A DNA stretch of 64,000 bases from Rhyacophila brunnea (lineage: Eukaryota; Arthropoda; Insecta; Trichoptera; Rhyacophilidae), in contig JAGYXB010000796.1 in NCBI GenBank assembly GCA_022495005.1, forward strand, positions 186,001 to 250,000, in the 5' to 3' direction. The notes under the pieces are model-generated. The model made no database searches. It was given only the letters and a program-made list of their open reading frames with translations, and was not told the origin of the DNA. This document shows, piece after piece, positions 1-11,838 of the stretch; the first letter of the stretch is position 1, and each line of letters begins with the position of its first letter. The translations under genes were made by a program, and so were the position numbers.

Positions 1-1033
1 CCATAAGTGATTATCTCTGATCTCTTCTAACAGTGTGTAACCACTGTAGCCCCCAATACGAACCACATCAAAAATGTTGTTTTACGAAGTTTTGTTATTC
101 GTCCTATTGATAAGAAAGTGCGATGAATGCACACATGAATGAACACACGGCTGAATTAGTGTTAAAGGGAATATTGTAAATTTTGTCCTAGTCGACGAAT
201 TCAAACTTGCCGCTTATGACACAATAGATGAAAGTACTTGCCCTTTAGTTACCACTGTGTGAGTGTATTTGCCCAGCGGTTATCAACACCAGAATAGTCA
301 TAGTAATGGTAATGTCCAGATTAGCTCCTTCCACTATTCACGGTTCTTAGTTCTTCGCTACCACGTACCTATATCCAAACAACTTTATGAGTCCTCCGAG
401 TGACTTTCGAGTCCATTGCCATTTCATCTGCTTTTAGACCTCGCGTACTATCATCTGATTCCTGGTCAATTGGTTTATTTTGTTTTGTCCGCGCCATGGC
501 CAACATATACTCGTAATTTTATGATTTCTCTTGCATTATAACTCTATGTTTCACACACATACTTCAGCACAAGTAGCACACATTGGTTGAACACTTTACA
601 CCTAATGCTTCAAACACATTGTAATCACGTTATGTGCTATCACGTACGGTAAGTGAGAGTAAGCTGCCGCTACCAGGAAAAATATGTACTGTCGTTTTTT
701 TTATTTAAAATGTTTTCAGACTAATGTTCCCAACGAACATTTCTAGCAAAATCTGCCAATTATTTTTCACATATCTCATCCATTTAATACTTATGTAAAT
801 GATGATAACAGTAATATAAACGTTACTTTCATACGTTGGTGCTATAGAACATTTAGATCCATAACCAACTTCCACGAATCTCCCTATCTGTGTCTATCTT
901 GTCCTTGTCTACCCATCTCATCCGGGTGATGTACATGGCCCGAATGCCTACTGGAGGTTGATAAACCATAAAATCTTACGGACAGCTCTAGAATCTAGAT
1001 CCTTTGCATCTAACAACGTCGCTGGTCATTACC
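1..1033. other. Unassigned AT-rich sequence
   Basis: I see no coding segment, RNA gene or recognisable repeat here. Around 300-480 and 880-960 the base composition is more balanced and could hold decayed retroelement sequence, but no translation was recognisable. Confidence 0.4.
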
Positions 1034-1041
1034 TATATAGC

Positions 1042-1436
1042 CATGGCCCCCACAAGAGGGGGGGGGGGTGACAGGGCCGTAGCCAGGTGGCCCAAGCTCA
1101 GGAAGAGCCCGGCGAGGCAAGTCGACCAGATAAGTTAGCAAACACACATCACAACTTTGTTTCACTAGTAAAAAAGTCGCCTGCGGCGCTATTTTCCTGC
1201 AATAATATCATTATTAAAAATTATGTGGGTGTACGATACAATTTTTAATTGTGTATCCAATACTCGACAACTCCATAATTCAAATAAAAATACACTAAAT
1301 ATATACATTAATTTTCCCGCGTATACCGTTTGGAAAACGCTACTGTAGAGCATTACACTCCCTTTATCCTTAGCGATAGGTAGGGGGCCCGCCAAAGATT
1401 CTAGCCTAGGGCTCGCTTCAGGATGTGGGGGCCATG
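1042..1436 (+). mobile_element. Family A hAT-type MITE, copy 1
   Basis: The 395-bp element starts with CATGGCCCCCACA and ends with its exact inverse, TGTGGGGGCCATG. The subterminal G/C-rich blocks and the interior match copies at 11839, 12774, 31493 and 34087. There is no coding capacity. The 8-bp flanks (tatatagc and cctataac) agree at 5 of 8 positions, which would fit an old 8-bp duplication; the better preserved copies at 11839 and 31493 establish that length. An 8-bp duplication is typical of the hAT superfamily, so the assignment is inferred from duplication length alone. Confidence 0.75.
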
Positions 1437-2049
1437 CCTATAACTATATTATATTAAATAGTTCGCTCAGCACAGTTCAACAAACATTACTATATCCAAA
1501 GTTTGTCAATCTATTCTAGATAATATTCCAATACTCACAGAACATTATGAATAATATTGCTTTCACGAGATATTATTAATGGTTTCTTGCAAACAGACTT
1601 TCCATTGAAATTGTTTAGTCTTTAATGAACTGTATTTTACGACAAACCATTGCGTTTGTGTTCATTCAAGTGCTGCACGCTATCGAGGAAGTAAATGAAC
1701 ACTTGCCAGTGCATTTACAGCAAAAATACATTAAATAGCTTTGAAAAAATCACTGACAATAAAAAATGACCATGGATGAAAAAACAAAGTAACACAATTC
1801 AAACTAAGTAATTGAAGTATGCACGCATAGATAAGTTAAGTATAAATTAGATAGCTTAAAATAGTGTAGGTATTCGTAGATACTTGATTCATTTTATTAG
1901 TCAAACAAACCGTATAATAATTAATTGTACTGTACCAATTATTATTATATTTATATATCGGAATAAAAAATAAAGATAATTTCACAACAAAATGTTAATC
2001 AACTTAACTATTTGAATAATCTGGTTCAGGTTCAACTTGGAGTACCCCA
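1437..2049. other. Unassigned AT-rich sequence
   Basis: No gene, RNA or repeat recognised. Confidence 0.4.
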
Positions 2050-2432
2050 TTAAGACGATACATCAGTGAAACGGCAAATGATTTTCAACTATAGGCGCGA
2101 CGAAATTTTGGACTCGCTGGCATTCAGAGAGAGAACGTAGAGCTGGGAACACGTCAATTTGTTTCATGATGGCGGCGGGGGTATTAATTCTTAAATCGTG
2201 TAAAGATTACTAAAAACGTTACCCATTTACTTGAAAAAGAAAACATGTCAATGAATATATTATTATTGTTACTAATAGAAGAATAAACAGAACATTAAAT
2301 CGAAGCATATTGGATTTATATGAAAAATTATATTTCGATCGGCATGCGCCATTTGCATCCTCGACTCGCAATCCGCGCATCGCCTAGCCACGATCTTTTT
2401 AGACCATGCCTCAACTGAGGTAGTATTGTAAA
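2050..2432 (+). mobile_element. Family B TTAA-type MITE, copy 1
   Basis: This non-coding repeat is shared with copies at 14189, 44796, 47706, 50881 and 55958. It begins TTAAGACGATACATCAGTG. Its far end carries the family motif TGCCTCAACTGAGG, but the terminal TTAA has decayed to ttgtaa. Internal landmarks are the GGCGCGACGAAATTTTGG block and a run around 2255 (tattattattgttactaat). Ends are only loosely inverted relative to each other. See the copy at 14189 for proof of the TTAA duplication. Confidence 0.75.
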
Positions 2433-2960
2433 AGCATTATTTAACTTCATCGTAACTAGATAGAACACGTATAGCATAGTAGTCAGTGCACATGGGCGCG
2501 AATCGCCTTAAGAGAGGACGAAATAACAGTCTTTCCCAACTCATTATCCAAGGAAAGGTCAACGATAAACGTATTTCGTGCATATAAAACCTCCGTAATA
2601 ATTGGTACTGTCCCGGTTAGCAGGTGTTAGAGCTAAAATTAACCTGATGGTAGCCAACTTCCGGTAGAGGAATGCACGATAAGTAGAAAAAATAAGTGCA
2701 TTCTAAATGATAAAGGTTTTGTACATAATTATTATTGGAAAATAAAACATTTTAATGATATTTCAGTGGATAGGTCGATAATTATTTATTTAATCCACAC
2801 GTTTTACATCCATCACGATTCGTTGTTAGCTTTAATTTGTGATGGGAAAAATAAGTATGCGATAATTATAAGCCATACCCAGCGAGATGTAAACACCGAA
2901 GAATAAAAAACTTTAATTAACGTGGTGCCAGCAAAATTTTCTTTCCGTTTCCTTATTATT
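2433..2960. other. Unassigned AT-rich sequence
   Basis: No feature recognised between two transposon-derived repeats. Confidence 0.4.
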
Positions 2961-3432
2961 ACAACGTTTTTATTAGGTCGTATTCTTGTTTGTCCGGTGG
3001 TTGTTTATCCAGTACAAATCTTGCAATCGATTTTTAACTCACTTCTCGACTAGCTAGACATTTGAAACTTTTAAAATATATCAGAACACGGTGCCAATGC
3101 ATTCTTTTAATACTTTTAGCCATCTTTAAGCAGAATTGAATTAATTTTCAATTAATTCTGTTTTGTAAAGAAAGTTATTTCGGAAAAAATTCGTAAAAAG
3201 TAAAACACTATTATTGGTTGCTAAGGGGTCCTAGCAACTAAATTATTGATATATACGTGCGTTACTATGGAAATCAATATGAAATGTCAAAATGACATTT
3301 CAGTATTCTATGTTTATTTAATATTTCTATCAAGTACATTTTTTTGATCGTTTAAGCTAGTCAAGTCAAGTTTATATGATTCAACAGAAAATTTAAAAAC
3401 GTTTTATAAATAAGTTCTTTTTATCTTGTAAC
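2961..3432 (+). repeat. Family E repeat, copy 1 (MITE-like)
   Basis: About 470 bp, shared with 21606 (same strand) and 43698, 56658 and 57339 (opposite strand). It starts ACAACGTTTTTATTAGG and ends near TTTATCTTGTAAC; both ends carry TTACAA in inverted orientation. The centre contains a small hairpin (GTTGCTA ... TAGCAAC) and a GACATTT/AAATGTC inverted pair. It also has the motif GTCCGGTGGTTG. No coding capacity and no clear target duplication, so the class is undetermined. Confidence 0.7.
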
Positions 3433-3579
3433 TATTTTATTGATAAGCGTAACGAGGCTTTATAATATGATAAAAGACAAAATAATATTATACTACTATT
3501 TCTTGCGTTTTAGTTGCACGCTGGAATTAAGCAACAGTTTTCCAGTGGACATTCCATATGGTTTAATGTGTAACGATTG

Positions 3580-3860
3580 GATTTTGTGATTTCTCGACTT
3601 TTTTCGTTTCTCGATATTCGAGAATTTTCAATTTTTTCCGGTTTAATATCGTTTTTTCCGCTTTTCTTGTGCCATTTTTTTTACCGGCGATTTTTTTAAA
3701 TTTCGTTTCCGGTCGACAGCTTCATTTTTCCGTATCAAAGTCTCATTATTATATTACCCTAGTAACAATTTCGAGAAAAAATTCGGAAAAAAATATTTTT
3801 CTAGGTTTGAGACGCATCTTTTCTGACTATTTCTGGAGAATCGACGTTCAAGACCTCTAA
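3580..3860. repeat. CTCGA-rich repeat (family O), copy 1
   Basis: The segment opens with TTGTGATTTCTCGACTTTTT and is full of CTCGA/TCGAG words. The same opening occurs at 30644, and in inverse form at the right end of the 5535 copy. The vocabulary resembles the terminal regions of the hAT at 60009, so this may be a decayed relative. A 63-codon open frame across it has no recognisable product. Confidence 0.45.
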
Positions 3861-4295
3861 CAACGATTGACATTGCAGACTTTTTTCCAATTGAGTTTTA
3901 CTCACTGACTTTGAACTTTCCAAAAATAAAATGAAAGAATGTCATAAAGATGGGATGTTAGTCCACTCATATTGTCATGGATATTTGATGCAAACATTTA
4001 AGACGTGCTCTAATTCTCTGTCTTTTTCTTTCTGATACATTACTCAAAAAATATACATATTATGTACCTACGATTTTATATCTATTATCAGAACGATAGC
4101 TTTGCCATTAATATGAATGCTTAATACTGATAAGTGAAGCTAATAATAGGCATATAGCTGTAGTATTAACATCTTTGGAAAAGACAAGAAAAAAATATAT
4201 GTAAATAGTGATATTGGCTTGAAACATAAATCATCGGTGGTGTAGCAGATAGCTGGATGCAACGGGCGGACATGCCATCACAAGTTACACAGACT
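3861..4295. other. Unassigned AT-rich sequence
   Basis: No feature recognised. Confidence 0.4.
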
Positions 4296-4522
4296 CCTCG
4301 ACGCCATATTTGAAGGATTATCGGAGTATCCTTACTTCTTCATATTGTTTTTTGGTTTTATTAACTCTGATGCATTCGATGCATTGTTCTCCAAACTGCG
4401 AAGTCCTACATGCATTCAGGTGACAGCTTCTCGTCGGGCACCTTTGAAAAGGCTGCATAGTCGTATCTCTCTCGCCACTTCGCCATTCTTTCCACCGCAG
4501 TTCCGAAATCTTCTTACATGAC
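4296..4522 (-). pseudogene. Family R retroelement-like fragment, copy 1
   Basis: Read on the minus strand, this matches a second copy at 52022-52157 plus 52446-52500. Shared landmarks are a GTGGAAAGAATGGCGA-like block, then GACGAGAAGCT, then GACTTCGCAGT, then a tail with TATGAAGAAGT and GGATACTCCG. One minus-strand frame reads VERMAKWRERYDYAAFSK followed by VPDEKLSP, but the second copy does not keep that whole frame. The shape (coding-like body then a simple tail) suggests the 3' end of a non-LTR retroelement. I do not recognise the family. Confidence 0.45.
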
Positions 4523-5259
4523 CTAAATAAGCCTTTTGAAGATAGGTAACTAATTAGTTACCTACATCTCAAAACAGTAATAGTTAAGAGTATCTGTAAT
4601 CGATTTTATCAAACACAGCATTTGTAGCTATGAAAAATACATTACCCCTACTGGTCTATTCTACCTAATTAATAACAAATTACATAAATTATAGACAGTA
4701 GGTACGTAAAAATACAGGAAAATTTGTGTGACTGACCTTCTATTTTTTTTCTAAATCAGCGTTGGATTATTAATTTTAAAATGCCATAATTTGAATGAAT
4801 AGTTTACTTAAAAGATTGCTCTGTAGACTAGGTACATTATATAAATGTACACATAAATGTCTAATATAAGTATTATATTTTATACCTGTATAATAATAAT
4901 AATAATAATGATTGTAGGTAAATGATCAAGTTTTTTTATTATAATAATATAATGGTCTTTTACTTCCGGGGAATTGTATGTTCAGATAATAAATAATAAA
5001 AATGAAATAAATACTTACTTATCTATGAAACAGTTAAGTTAATATAAACCTATGGCATACGCACCATGCCACAGGTAATATGTTAAAATAAATCAAAAAG
5101 CGTGGGTGGGATAATTGATAATTAAGCTATTAACATATTTACTTATATATTAACATATAACTATATTATTATTATGTTGCTTTGTGGAAGACATTTATAT
5201 GGTTTTTTGTAATACTCAATGCATGCGTTCTGTGTATATAATGATATTATATCTACTCT
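4523..5259. other. Unassigned AT-rich sequence with (AAT)n
   Basis: Very AT-rich, with a short (AAT) microsatellite around 4893-4911. Nothing else recognised. Confidence 0.45.
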
Positions 5260-5472
5260 CTAAGGGCAGGATGAGTATGAAAGTGTGACAATTTTGTATT
5301 TACAAGCTCCAACGGGTTTAATGCTTAACACGTTCACGCTCATAGAATCAACATCAAAAGACGGAAATGTTGTTTCATCGACGGAGAAAATTTTTACAGT
5401 ACGCTTTTGTGATCTCGTCACATCTCTAATACCATTGTGTATAATTAATTGAAACATACTCGTACCTATCAT
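5260..5472 (-). CDS. Short open frame of unknown product
   Basis: A 70-codon minus-strand frame from ATG to stop. Its composition is less AT-biased and more protein-like than the neighbours (for example KRTVKIFSVDETTFPSFDV), with no signal peptide, membrane segment or recognised motif. There is no clear splice site or promoter. It may be a decayed transposon or host gene fragment, or chance. I would not treat it as a gene without transcript or homology support. Confidence 0.15.
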   Translation of the reverse strand: MIGTSMFQLIIHNGIRDVTRSQKRTVKIFSVDETTFPSFDVDSMSVNVLSIKPVGACKYKIVTLSYSSCP

Positions 5473-5534
5473 GATGTGGTAAATGCGTGGGTAAGAAAGA
5501 ATTTATTGTCTGCACAAATCAAAGAAATTTGTCG

Positions 5535-5760
5535 TGGATAGAGGGTTGTAAATTTGAAATCTCGAGAAATTAATTTTCCGAAAGTTTGAGAATTTTTATT
5601 CAGGAAGATCTAAAAAATGAAAAATATCGGCAAGAGGTAATTTTGTAATAATATCGATTTTTTGAGAATTCTCGAGAAATTTAGAAACCAGACTTGAATT
5701 CTCGAGAAAAAATTCTTGATTTTGAGAATTCTTGAACCTGTCGAGAAATCACAAGTTTTA
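5535..5760. repeat. CTCGA-rich repeat (family O), copy 2
   Basis: Starts near TTGTAAATTTGAAATCTCGA and ends TCGAGAAATCACAAGTT, which is the inverse of the start of the copies at 3580 and 30644. Dense in CTCGAGAA words. Likely non-autonomous hAT-related DNA by resemblance to 60009-60545, but no target duplication was found. Confidence 0.45.
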
Positions 5761-6325
5761 GTCGCGTATAGCCGTGGACAAAGATACATACAGCGATTTG
5801 GACGCTAACCTTCGGTGGAATAAGAACCACTTGATATACGTATCATATAATATAAAGAAATGTTGGTTTTGGGAAAATGTTGTAACAAATAGGTCCAAGT
5901 TGAGTATCACTGATAGCGCAGCAAGACTGAAATCGTGGGTAAAGGTACGAAATGTCAGCAGTTAGTAACTTCAAGAATTAGCCACTCTCTCTTCACTGCT
6001 TCACATCAGATTTGCACGTTTTCATCTAACAATGGCTTGCACCTCCACCAAATGTATCAGAAACACAAAGATTAATGAGATTTACATTTTCTAAACACGA
6101 ATATTTTAACTCGTAGTGCAAGAACTACTACATAGATTTATGACTTGTTAATCGTGGTACTTATATCCATAGACAAAAACAATTTCAAATATACATTAAT
6201 CAAATTAACAATATAGGTGCTTAGACAAAAGATACTATTATTTTAATTACTCTATAGGTTACCTTATTCACATTTGAAGAGTGAAATTGAAAATATGGAG
6301 AATCCCGCAAATGATTTGAAATGTC
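5761..6325. other. Unassigned sequence
   Basis: Contains a 63-codon plus-strand frame (5774-5965) with no recognisable product; judged chance. The missing left end of the family C element to the right may lie here but is not recognisable. Confidence 0.35.
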
Positions 6326-6481
6326 GCGTTGAGGCAATTAAACCATGCATAAGCCAAACCATAATAGTGGAGGACGTAAAAAATATTCTACTATTTATAA
6401 AATATATAAAATAATGTTTGATTTAATGGCATAATTTGAGATATTTTATAGACAAAATCTTTTATCTATAATGGCTTAGTT

Positions 6482-8069
6482 CAGGGGTGACGAACCTGCA
6501 GCCTTTTATGGTCTCAAGTGCGGCATCTTGACTGAATCCAATTATTACAAAATAAATCCTTTTATTTTTATATAAGTATTATGTATAAAAAATATTAGAT
6601 AATTTTTACATCATTTTAGTGCGTTTTTACATATAAATTTATAATATAATAAAATTCCGTGGAGTATCAAAGGAGTGCTGAAGTCGAACTGTTATGTCCC
6701 GGAACAGGTCTTGTTTAAATTATCTCAACCATAAACTTGACAAGTGAAATAACTTTATGTTTGCTCGGTTGAAAACAATCAGTATAATATTATATCAATC
6801 TCGAAAGGAGGGTAGTTCCGTCAGGTGAACTACCCGAAAAGAATTTTACAGGTGATTTATTTCGAAACACAGCAAGAAATTTTTAGATATAAGATTTATT
6901 TAGGTAGAAAGGCAATACAAGTAAGCACTTACTAGCTAGTTACACAAGGTAATGACAAATTATGCATTGATACATTCGTCTTTTATATTAGAGTAAACTG
7001 CAATTATTTTATTTGTTAACATAATATATTTTTATTAATATTTCCAAACAATTCTAGAATTGTGGTTTTGAAGCGATTGGCGGATTTTTTGTTTTGTACC
7101 ATTTAATATTTCTAGAATTGTGGTTTTTAATTGTTATGGGGATGTTTTTGTTTTGTACCATTTAATTCATTTAATTAATACTTATTGACATTTTAAGAAG
7201 AGAGCGGATGTTGTGGTTACCTGTATTGACACTGTCTTGTAACAGAACGATGAGATATTCAGTGTTAATTTGCCGTATCATTCTGAAGTACGTTATCTAT
7301 CGCAGGGACAGGTGTTAGCCAAAATTTTATCTCTGCGAGAACAGATAGTTGAAATTCTATGAAGAACAGAATCTGAAGAGCTACAGTTGGAATTGATTGA
7401 GCTCTCAGTATATTATTTTAGCTAGTGTTTTCAAGTCATTGTTTGATGCTTAGGAAGATCTAATTGAAATATGGAAAAATGCCACACCTTCGGCAATATG
7501 CACATAAAATACTTTCCTGATTTTCAACCATATATTTCCGTGAATCTACATTCTCTTATCTAACCTTAATCAAGGTAGGATTAAGGTCACAATTGACAGA
7601 TACCCATTTAGAGGATCAACTGAAACTGCGGACCTCTACACCGCATCCAAAATATTCCAATGCTTTCCAAGAAAAAGCATTTAAAGTTATTTAATTAAAA
7701 GTCATTTAAAGCTTGATATTAAAAGATGTCAAATTAATAAATAGTTTTTATTAATTTTGAATATTTACTATATACGTGTGAATACATGTATATTATATTT
7801 GTATGTATACATGTTTAAGGGTAAGCCCGTAAATAAATAAATTAATAAATTTCATTATTTTCCTTCATTTACAAAATAATGTAAGTACACACAGTTTTCT
7901 TTCCATTTATGCGGTCGTTTTTGGAAAAAAATATTTTTTTTCTTAAAAAAATCCTTTGGAACTTATCTACCGCGTAAATTAATAGATGACTGTACATGCA
8001 TTTTTATGTACATCTTATGCATTATTTGAATTAAGATAACTTCCGACAGGAAAATGTTTGTCACCCCTG
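6482..8069 (+). mobile_element. Decayed hAT element nested in family C
   Basis: 1,588 bp bounded by inverted termini CAGGGGTGACGAACCTGC and GTTTGTCACCCCTG. TTAGTT directly flanks it on both sides (6476-6481 and 8070-8075), and the surrounding family C sequence continues uninterrupted if the element is removed. Termini of the CAGGGGTG type are typical of hAT elements; the visible 6-bp duplication is shorter than the usual 8, perhaps through decay. The element holds transposase remnants (see 7261-7690). Confidence 0.75.
7261..7690 (+). pseudogene. hAT transposase remnant (GTF2IRD2/ZBED-like)
   Basis: The frame starting at 7261 reads LPYHSEVRYLSQGQVL then LREQIVEIL before a stop at 7360-7362. 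This resembles the conserved 'LyHTEVRWLSRGkVLkR..eLRee' block of hAT-derived transposases related to GTF2IRD2 and ZBED proteins. A second block from 7593 reads LTDTHLEDQLKLRTS, matching the 'HLedqLrla' region further downstream in that family. Between and upstream of them the frame is broken by stops and shifts, so no functional protein is made. The family match is from memory of the motif, not a search. Confidence 0.65.
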
Positions 8070-8226
8070 TTAGTTTATGCATGGCTTAATTTAAATTTAA
8101 AAACTAACCAACACCATCTGCAATTTGTGTTATCAGCTAAATGAAAACAATTAAATATGACTGATAAAGTTTATTGCGTACGATTTATGTCCAATTACCA
8201 CAGTATATTGCCACCCTTCGCCACTG

Positions 8227-9863
8227 AGTGAATGTGTATGTTGTGCGCGGTCTAAATCTTTAGGGAGATTTCAAATAATCATGGTATCATTAAAAAAAAT
8301 ATTGCGAAAGTCAAGAAATAGTATGGTAAGTTGAGTTTTAAAACGGAAAGAAATTAGAGTATTTAAAATCTGTTTTTGCATAAAATGAAATCGTTTTTTT
8401 TTTATTAGATTGTAATCTTCATCTTCCTCCGCGTTTCGACATGTTGATAATAATACACAAAATCACTACGACACAGCTAACGCAGAAAATGATTTCCTAA
8501 ACGTGGCGCGACAGCAATTTTACCGTTGTCGAAATATTGCGCAACACCATGGTAAAGTAACTGGCAACACTCTGACAGCGGATTTGACTTGGCGGTAAAA
8601 AGTTTTCGGACGGCTTCATTGCGTGTTAGAATTTGAAATTATCAATTTTATACACGGTTGATACGTATCTTTCTGTATAGAAACTCGTTTACAATTACGC
8701 AGCCAGCTGATGGCAAAAAAAAACATTTATTCTTCTTTATAAAATATAATCACGGAAAATAAAATTGTGTAATGTTTTTATTTCAATACATTGCAATAAT
8801 AATTATAAGTACCTACGTGGACTTACACAAAGATGTATGTTTTATTTTACTTTTCAAGTTGATTTATTTTATATTAATTAAAAGGAAACAATAATATTAA
8901 ACAATAACATGATTTGGTGCAGTTTTGTCTGCATATCGGCTTCAGTTGACAAGGCCCCCCTAAAAAGTTTAAGCAGAAGAAGGTAGTTCTAAATACTACG
9001 AAAAAAATATGAGAAATATATGTGCCAATTAATTACCTACAATAAAAAAATGGCGCCAAAGCTCCACTGGTATAAAATAAAATGATTTGATAATTTTATT
9101 CATAGATATTTGTAGCAGACAACTGGCGTAACATAAAACTCAGATAAAAGCGATGTCATAGATATTTAAATATTACTATTACCATATCATTACTGGCCAG
9201 CAATTAAAACAAAAAGAGATTAAAAATTAATACAATTTTCTCTATAACTGTAATGCAATTATAAACAAGTTAGAAAATTTACATTGCGAGAAAGTTGGGT
9301 GATGAAAAAATCAATTTCTTACATACTTGCATCAACATTGCGCACGAGACAGCATGAAAAATGTTATGACTTGCTACCTACTTCATAACAACATAAAATT
9401 ACAAATACAAACGAAGTAAGTACATAATTAAATTAAATGTACCTATCAAATTAATAGCAGTGCGCAGTATTTTAAAGCAAGTCCAAAGCGCATCCAGGAA
9501 ACATAACGCAATAGCATAAATACAGCGATATTTACATATTATTATTATTATAAAAAATGATGCTGTAATCTTAGTCTCAAGCTATGAAACAGAACAGTAT
9601 TTAAGTATTTTTAACGCATTGTAGCAGAGCAATTTCGCTGATAGAGTGAATCCAAATGTAACGAAAAACCATCGTATAGGTACCTTCTGGTTCCCCTCGC
9701 CACGGTACAGGATTAAAGAACCGATGTATGGGAAGATAGAAAGAAAACGTCCAAGATTTTACTGGAATAAGAGATGACGAGATGTTTCGGAGAACCCAAT
9801 ACCAATATTAGTTTCTACATATTGTGATCGCCAACATCAGGCAAAGCGTGTGTAAATAGCACC
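8227..9863. other. Unassigned AT-rich sequence
   Basis: No gene, RNA or assignable repeat seen. Around 9680-9800 the sequence is less AT-rich and may be a retroelement scrap, but no frame was recognisable. Confidence 0.35.
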
Positions 9864-10244
9864 CGTATCAGGAAATTTGTACGTAAACAGTTCACCGCAG
9901 GACACATTCGTGCGCCGCAGTACGTGAAACATGAGTTCGTGTAACATTTAATCAAATGACGAGTTCTTCGTTTAACATTTCACCGTGGAGTATATTTGTA
10001 CGTATGCTACAACATGTGGAGATGTCTTCACTAGGTTAGGTTAGGGTTAATCTAATTGGAACAGTACTATTTGCAAACTATCGCCGCATTTTGTAAGATA
10101 CGTACAAAATGTATTATACATATTGAAATGTTCAACGAAGAACTCGTCTTTTGATAAAATGTTATACGAACTCATGTTTCACGTACTGCGGCGCACGAAT
10201 AAGTGTCCTACGATGAACTGCATACGTACAACTTACATGTAACC
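9864..10244. mobile_element. Long-TIR foldback element with 9-bp duplication
   Basis: A 381-bp element whose two arms of about 130 bp are inverted copies of each other. Landmarks in both arms are GTGCGCCGCAGTACGTGAAA, CATGAGTTCGT and GACGAGTTCTTCGTT. AATAGCACC flanks it exactly on both sides (9855-9863 and 10245-10253). Long inverted arms plus a 9-bp duplication suggest a Mutator-like element; an 8-bp hAT duplication is the alternative. The centre carries GGTTAGGTTAGGG. Non-coding. Confidence 0.75.
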
Positions 10245-10454
10245 AATAGCACCACTCAAATAATATCGTCAATTAAAATAGAGTACACTGTTTTCAGATC
10301 TATTTCATTCATTCAAATTTAAAAAATAAATAAATACTTCAATTTGCTACTTCGTTTGATAGAACCATTCTAGTATCTCGAAAATTTGCAAACAGTAACG
10401 ACACGTTAAAAAAATGTATTTTTGAAACCATATTTGATCCTAATAACATCATAT

Positions 10455-10610
10455 TATGAACCAGCAGGACCCGGTGGAGGATGTACTACCGGTTTTTTTG
10501 TTGTTACGAGAAATTTATGTTGACCAATTGGTTAACCAACTCGGGGTAAAAAAATTGTAATTTTGTCAGTCCTGGGATTCGTACCGCGAACCCACGACAT
10601 TATAAGCCTA
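10455..10610 (-). repeat. Divergent tRNA-SINE relative
   Basis: On the minus strand it has the same order of parts as the SINE at 26010: a tRNA-like B box (inverse of 'gggattcgtaccgcg'), a spacer, then 'ttggttaaccaac' and 'ctcgtaa'-like words and a G/C-rich tail end. Much more diverged than the other SINE copies and without visible flanking duplication. Confidence 0.35.
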
Positions 10611-11838
10611 TTTTAGAAAGATAACTATTGCATGTAAGTATATGAATATCAATCTTTCATATGCATTAAACTATTTTTGTATGTATCCACATCTATATTG
10701 GTTTGTGGGATTTTGTATAAAAACGGAATATTAAAGTACCTAGTAAGTTTAATGAATAGTAAGTAGATTTATTTATAATTAGTAGGCTTATTATTATTCG
10801 GGCGAGGGCCTTTATTTCATGAAATTTGAAATACAGTGAATTTTAATAACAATAAATAATTGATTAAATATGGTAGTAAATTTCAAATCTGTTTTAACTA
10901 TCGTGTACCTATTGATTTTCTTTTGTATTACGATAATATCTTGAGTAAATGGCTATAAAATGATCTTTTACGCTAAGAAAATAATAATAGGAAGGCGAAA
11001 AGTATCCCTTTAGTATCAAATTAATATTTGAAGCGCCGAGTTTCAAAAGCCCATAAAACGGTTTTTGAAAATTTTTGAGTTATATATTATGTATTTAGAT
11101 AGATATTTTTATTACCGATATGATGGCCAAAAATTTATCTTTAAAAAATGCCAAAACCCGCACAATACATATGATCATAAATAATGATAAATTTCAAAAC
11201 CCGCTAAAATGGTAGGGTGTGCTTTTCAAATACCTCTAAAATGGAAATCCAAAATAGTTAATAGAATGTTACGAATTAAAAAAATAAATACTTACTTACA
11301 TAAATTTCACAAATTTAATAGATACGATTTTTTCTCATTTTTTTCAAAACTACCTGAAATTGTTTTTCTCATTTTTCTCAGAACTACTTAAAATAGTTTT
11401 AGGGGCTTTTGAAACTAGGCGCTTCATTTTGTGTTAGGTATAACAGCAAAACAATATTCGTGCGTTGCATCAATATTTCGAAAATTAAAATACAATTAGG
11501 ATGATATTTACCATCACATCATGAGTCCTACTATGTAAATAAAATTACCATTTCGTGGTTCGATATGAGTACATGCAAGTTATTGGTGTCATGGCTGCAT
11601 TTTATATCAATCAAATATTAATTATTTCAATTTAAAAGGAAACTAAACCTTGAATATTTGGATGAAAGTTTGATTCTAGTACTCACCTAAAGAAAAAAAA
11701 AAGCAGACGAGTGTAATAAAAATAAGATCAAATTAAATCTACGTTAAACTAACGTTTTTTCTCTATTAGTAAAACTAAGAAATAGTTTATTAAAGATGAC
11801 AGTGCCAGCTGTCAACTTTCTTGGATGTGGCTTAGATC
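10611..11838. other. Unassigned AT-rich sequence
   Basis: Contains repeated near-copies of 'caaaacccgctaaaatgg' and 'aaactac..aaaatagttttagggg' around 11040-11410, perhaps an old low-copy repeat. A 60-codon frame at 11209 has no recognisable product. Confidence 0.35.

Larger units (their letters stand above)
6326..8226 (+). mobile_element. Family C element, left-truncated, interrupted by a hAT
   Basis: The interior (6340-6481) and right end (8070-8226) match the family C element at 61891. They share 'ccataatag', 'aaccaacaccatctg' and the terminal CCACCCTTCGCCACTG. The left terminus CAGTGGCG is not present, so this copy is truncated or decayed on that side. Between 6481 and 8070 it is interrupted by a decayed hAT element. 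No coding capacity of its own. Confidence 0.65.

Noticed and set aside
2961..3432. Assigning family E to a transposon superfamily
   Set aside because: Both ends carry TTACAA in inverse orientation, but none of the five copies shows a consistent flanking duplication.
10030..10050. GGTTAGGTTAGGG, and CCTAA runs at 19056 and 27074, as telomeric DNA
   Set aside because: Only two to four units each, inside inverted-repeat elements or ordinary AT-rich DNA. Such short runs are common in insect genomes and are not a telomere.
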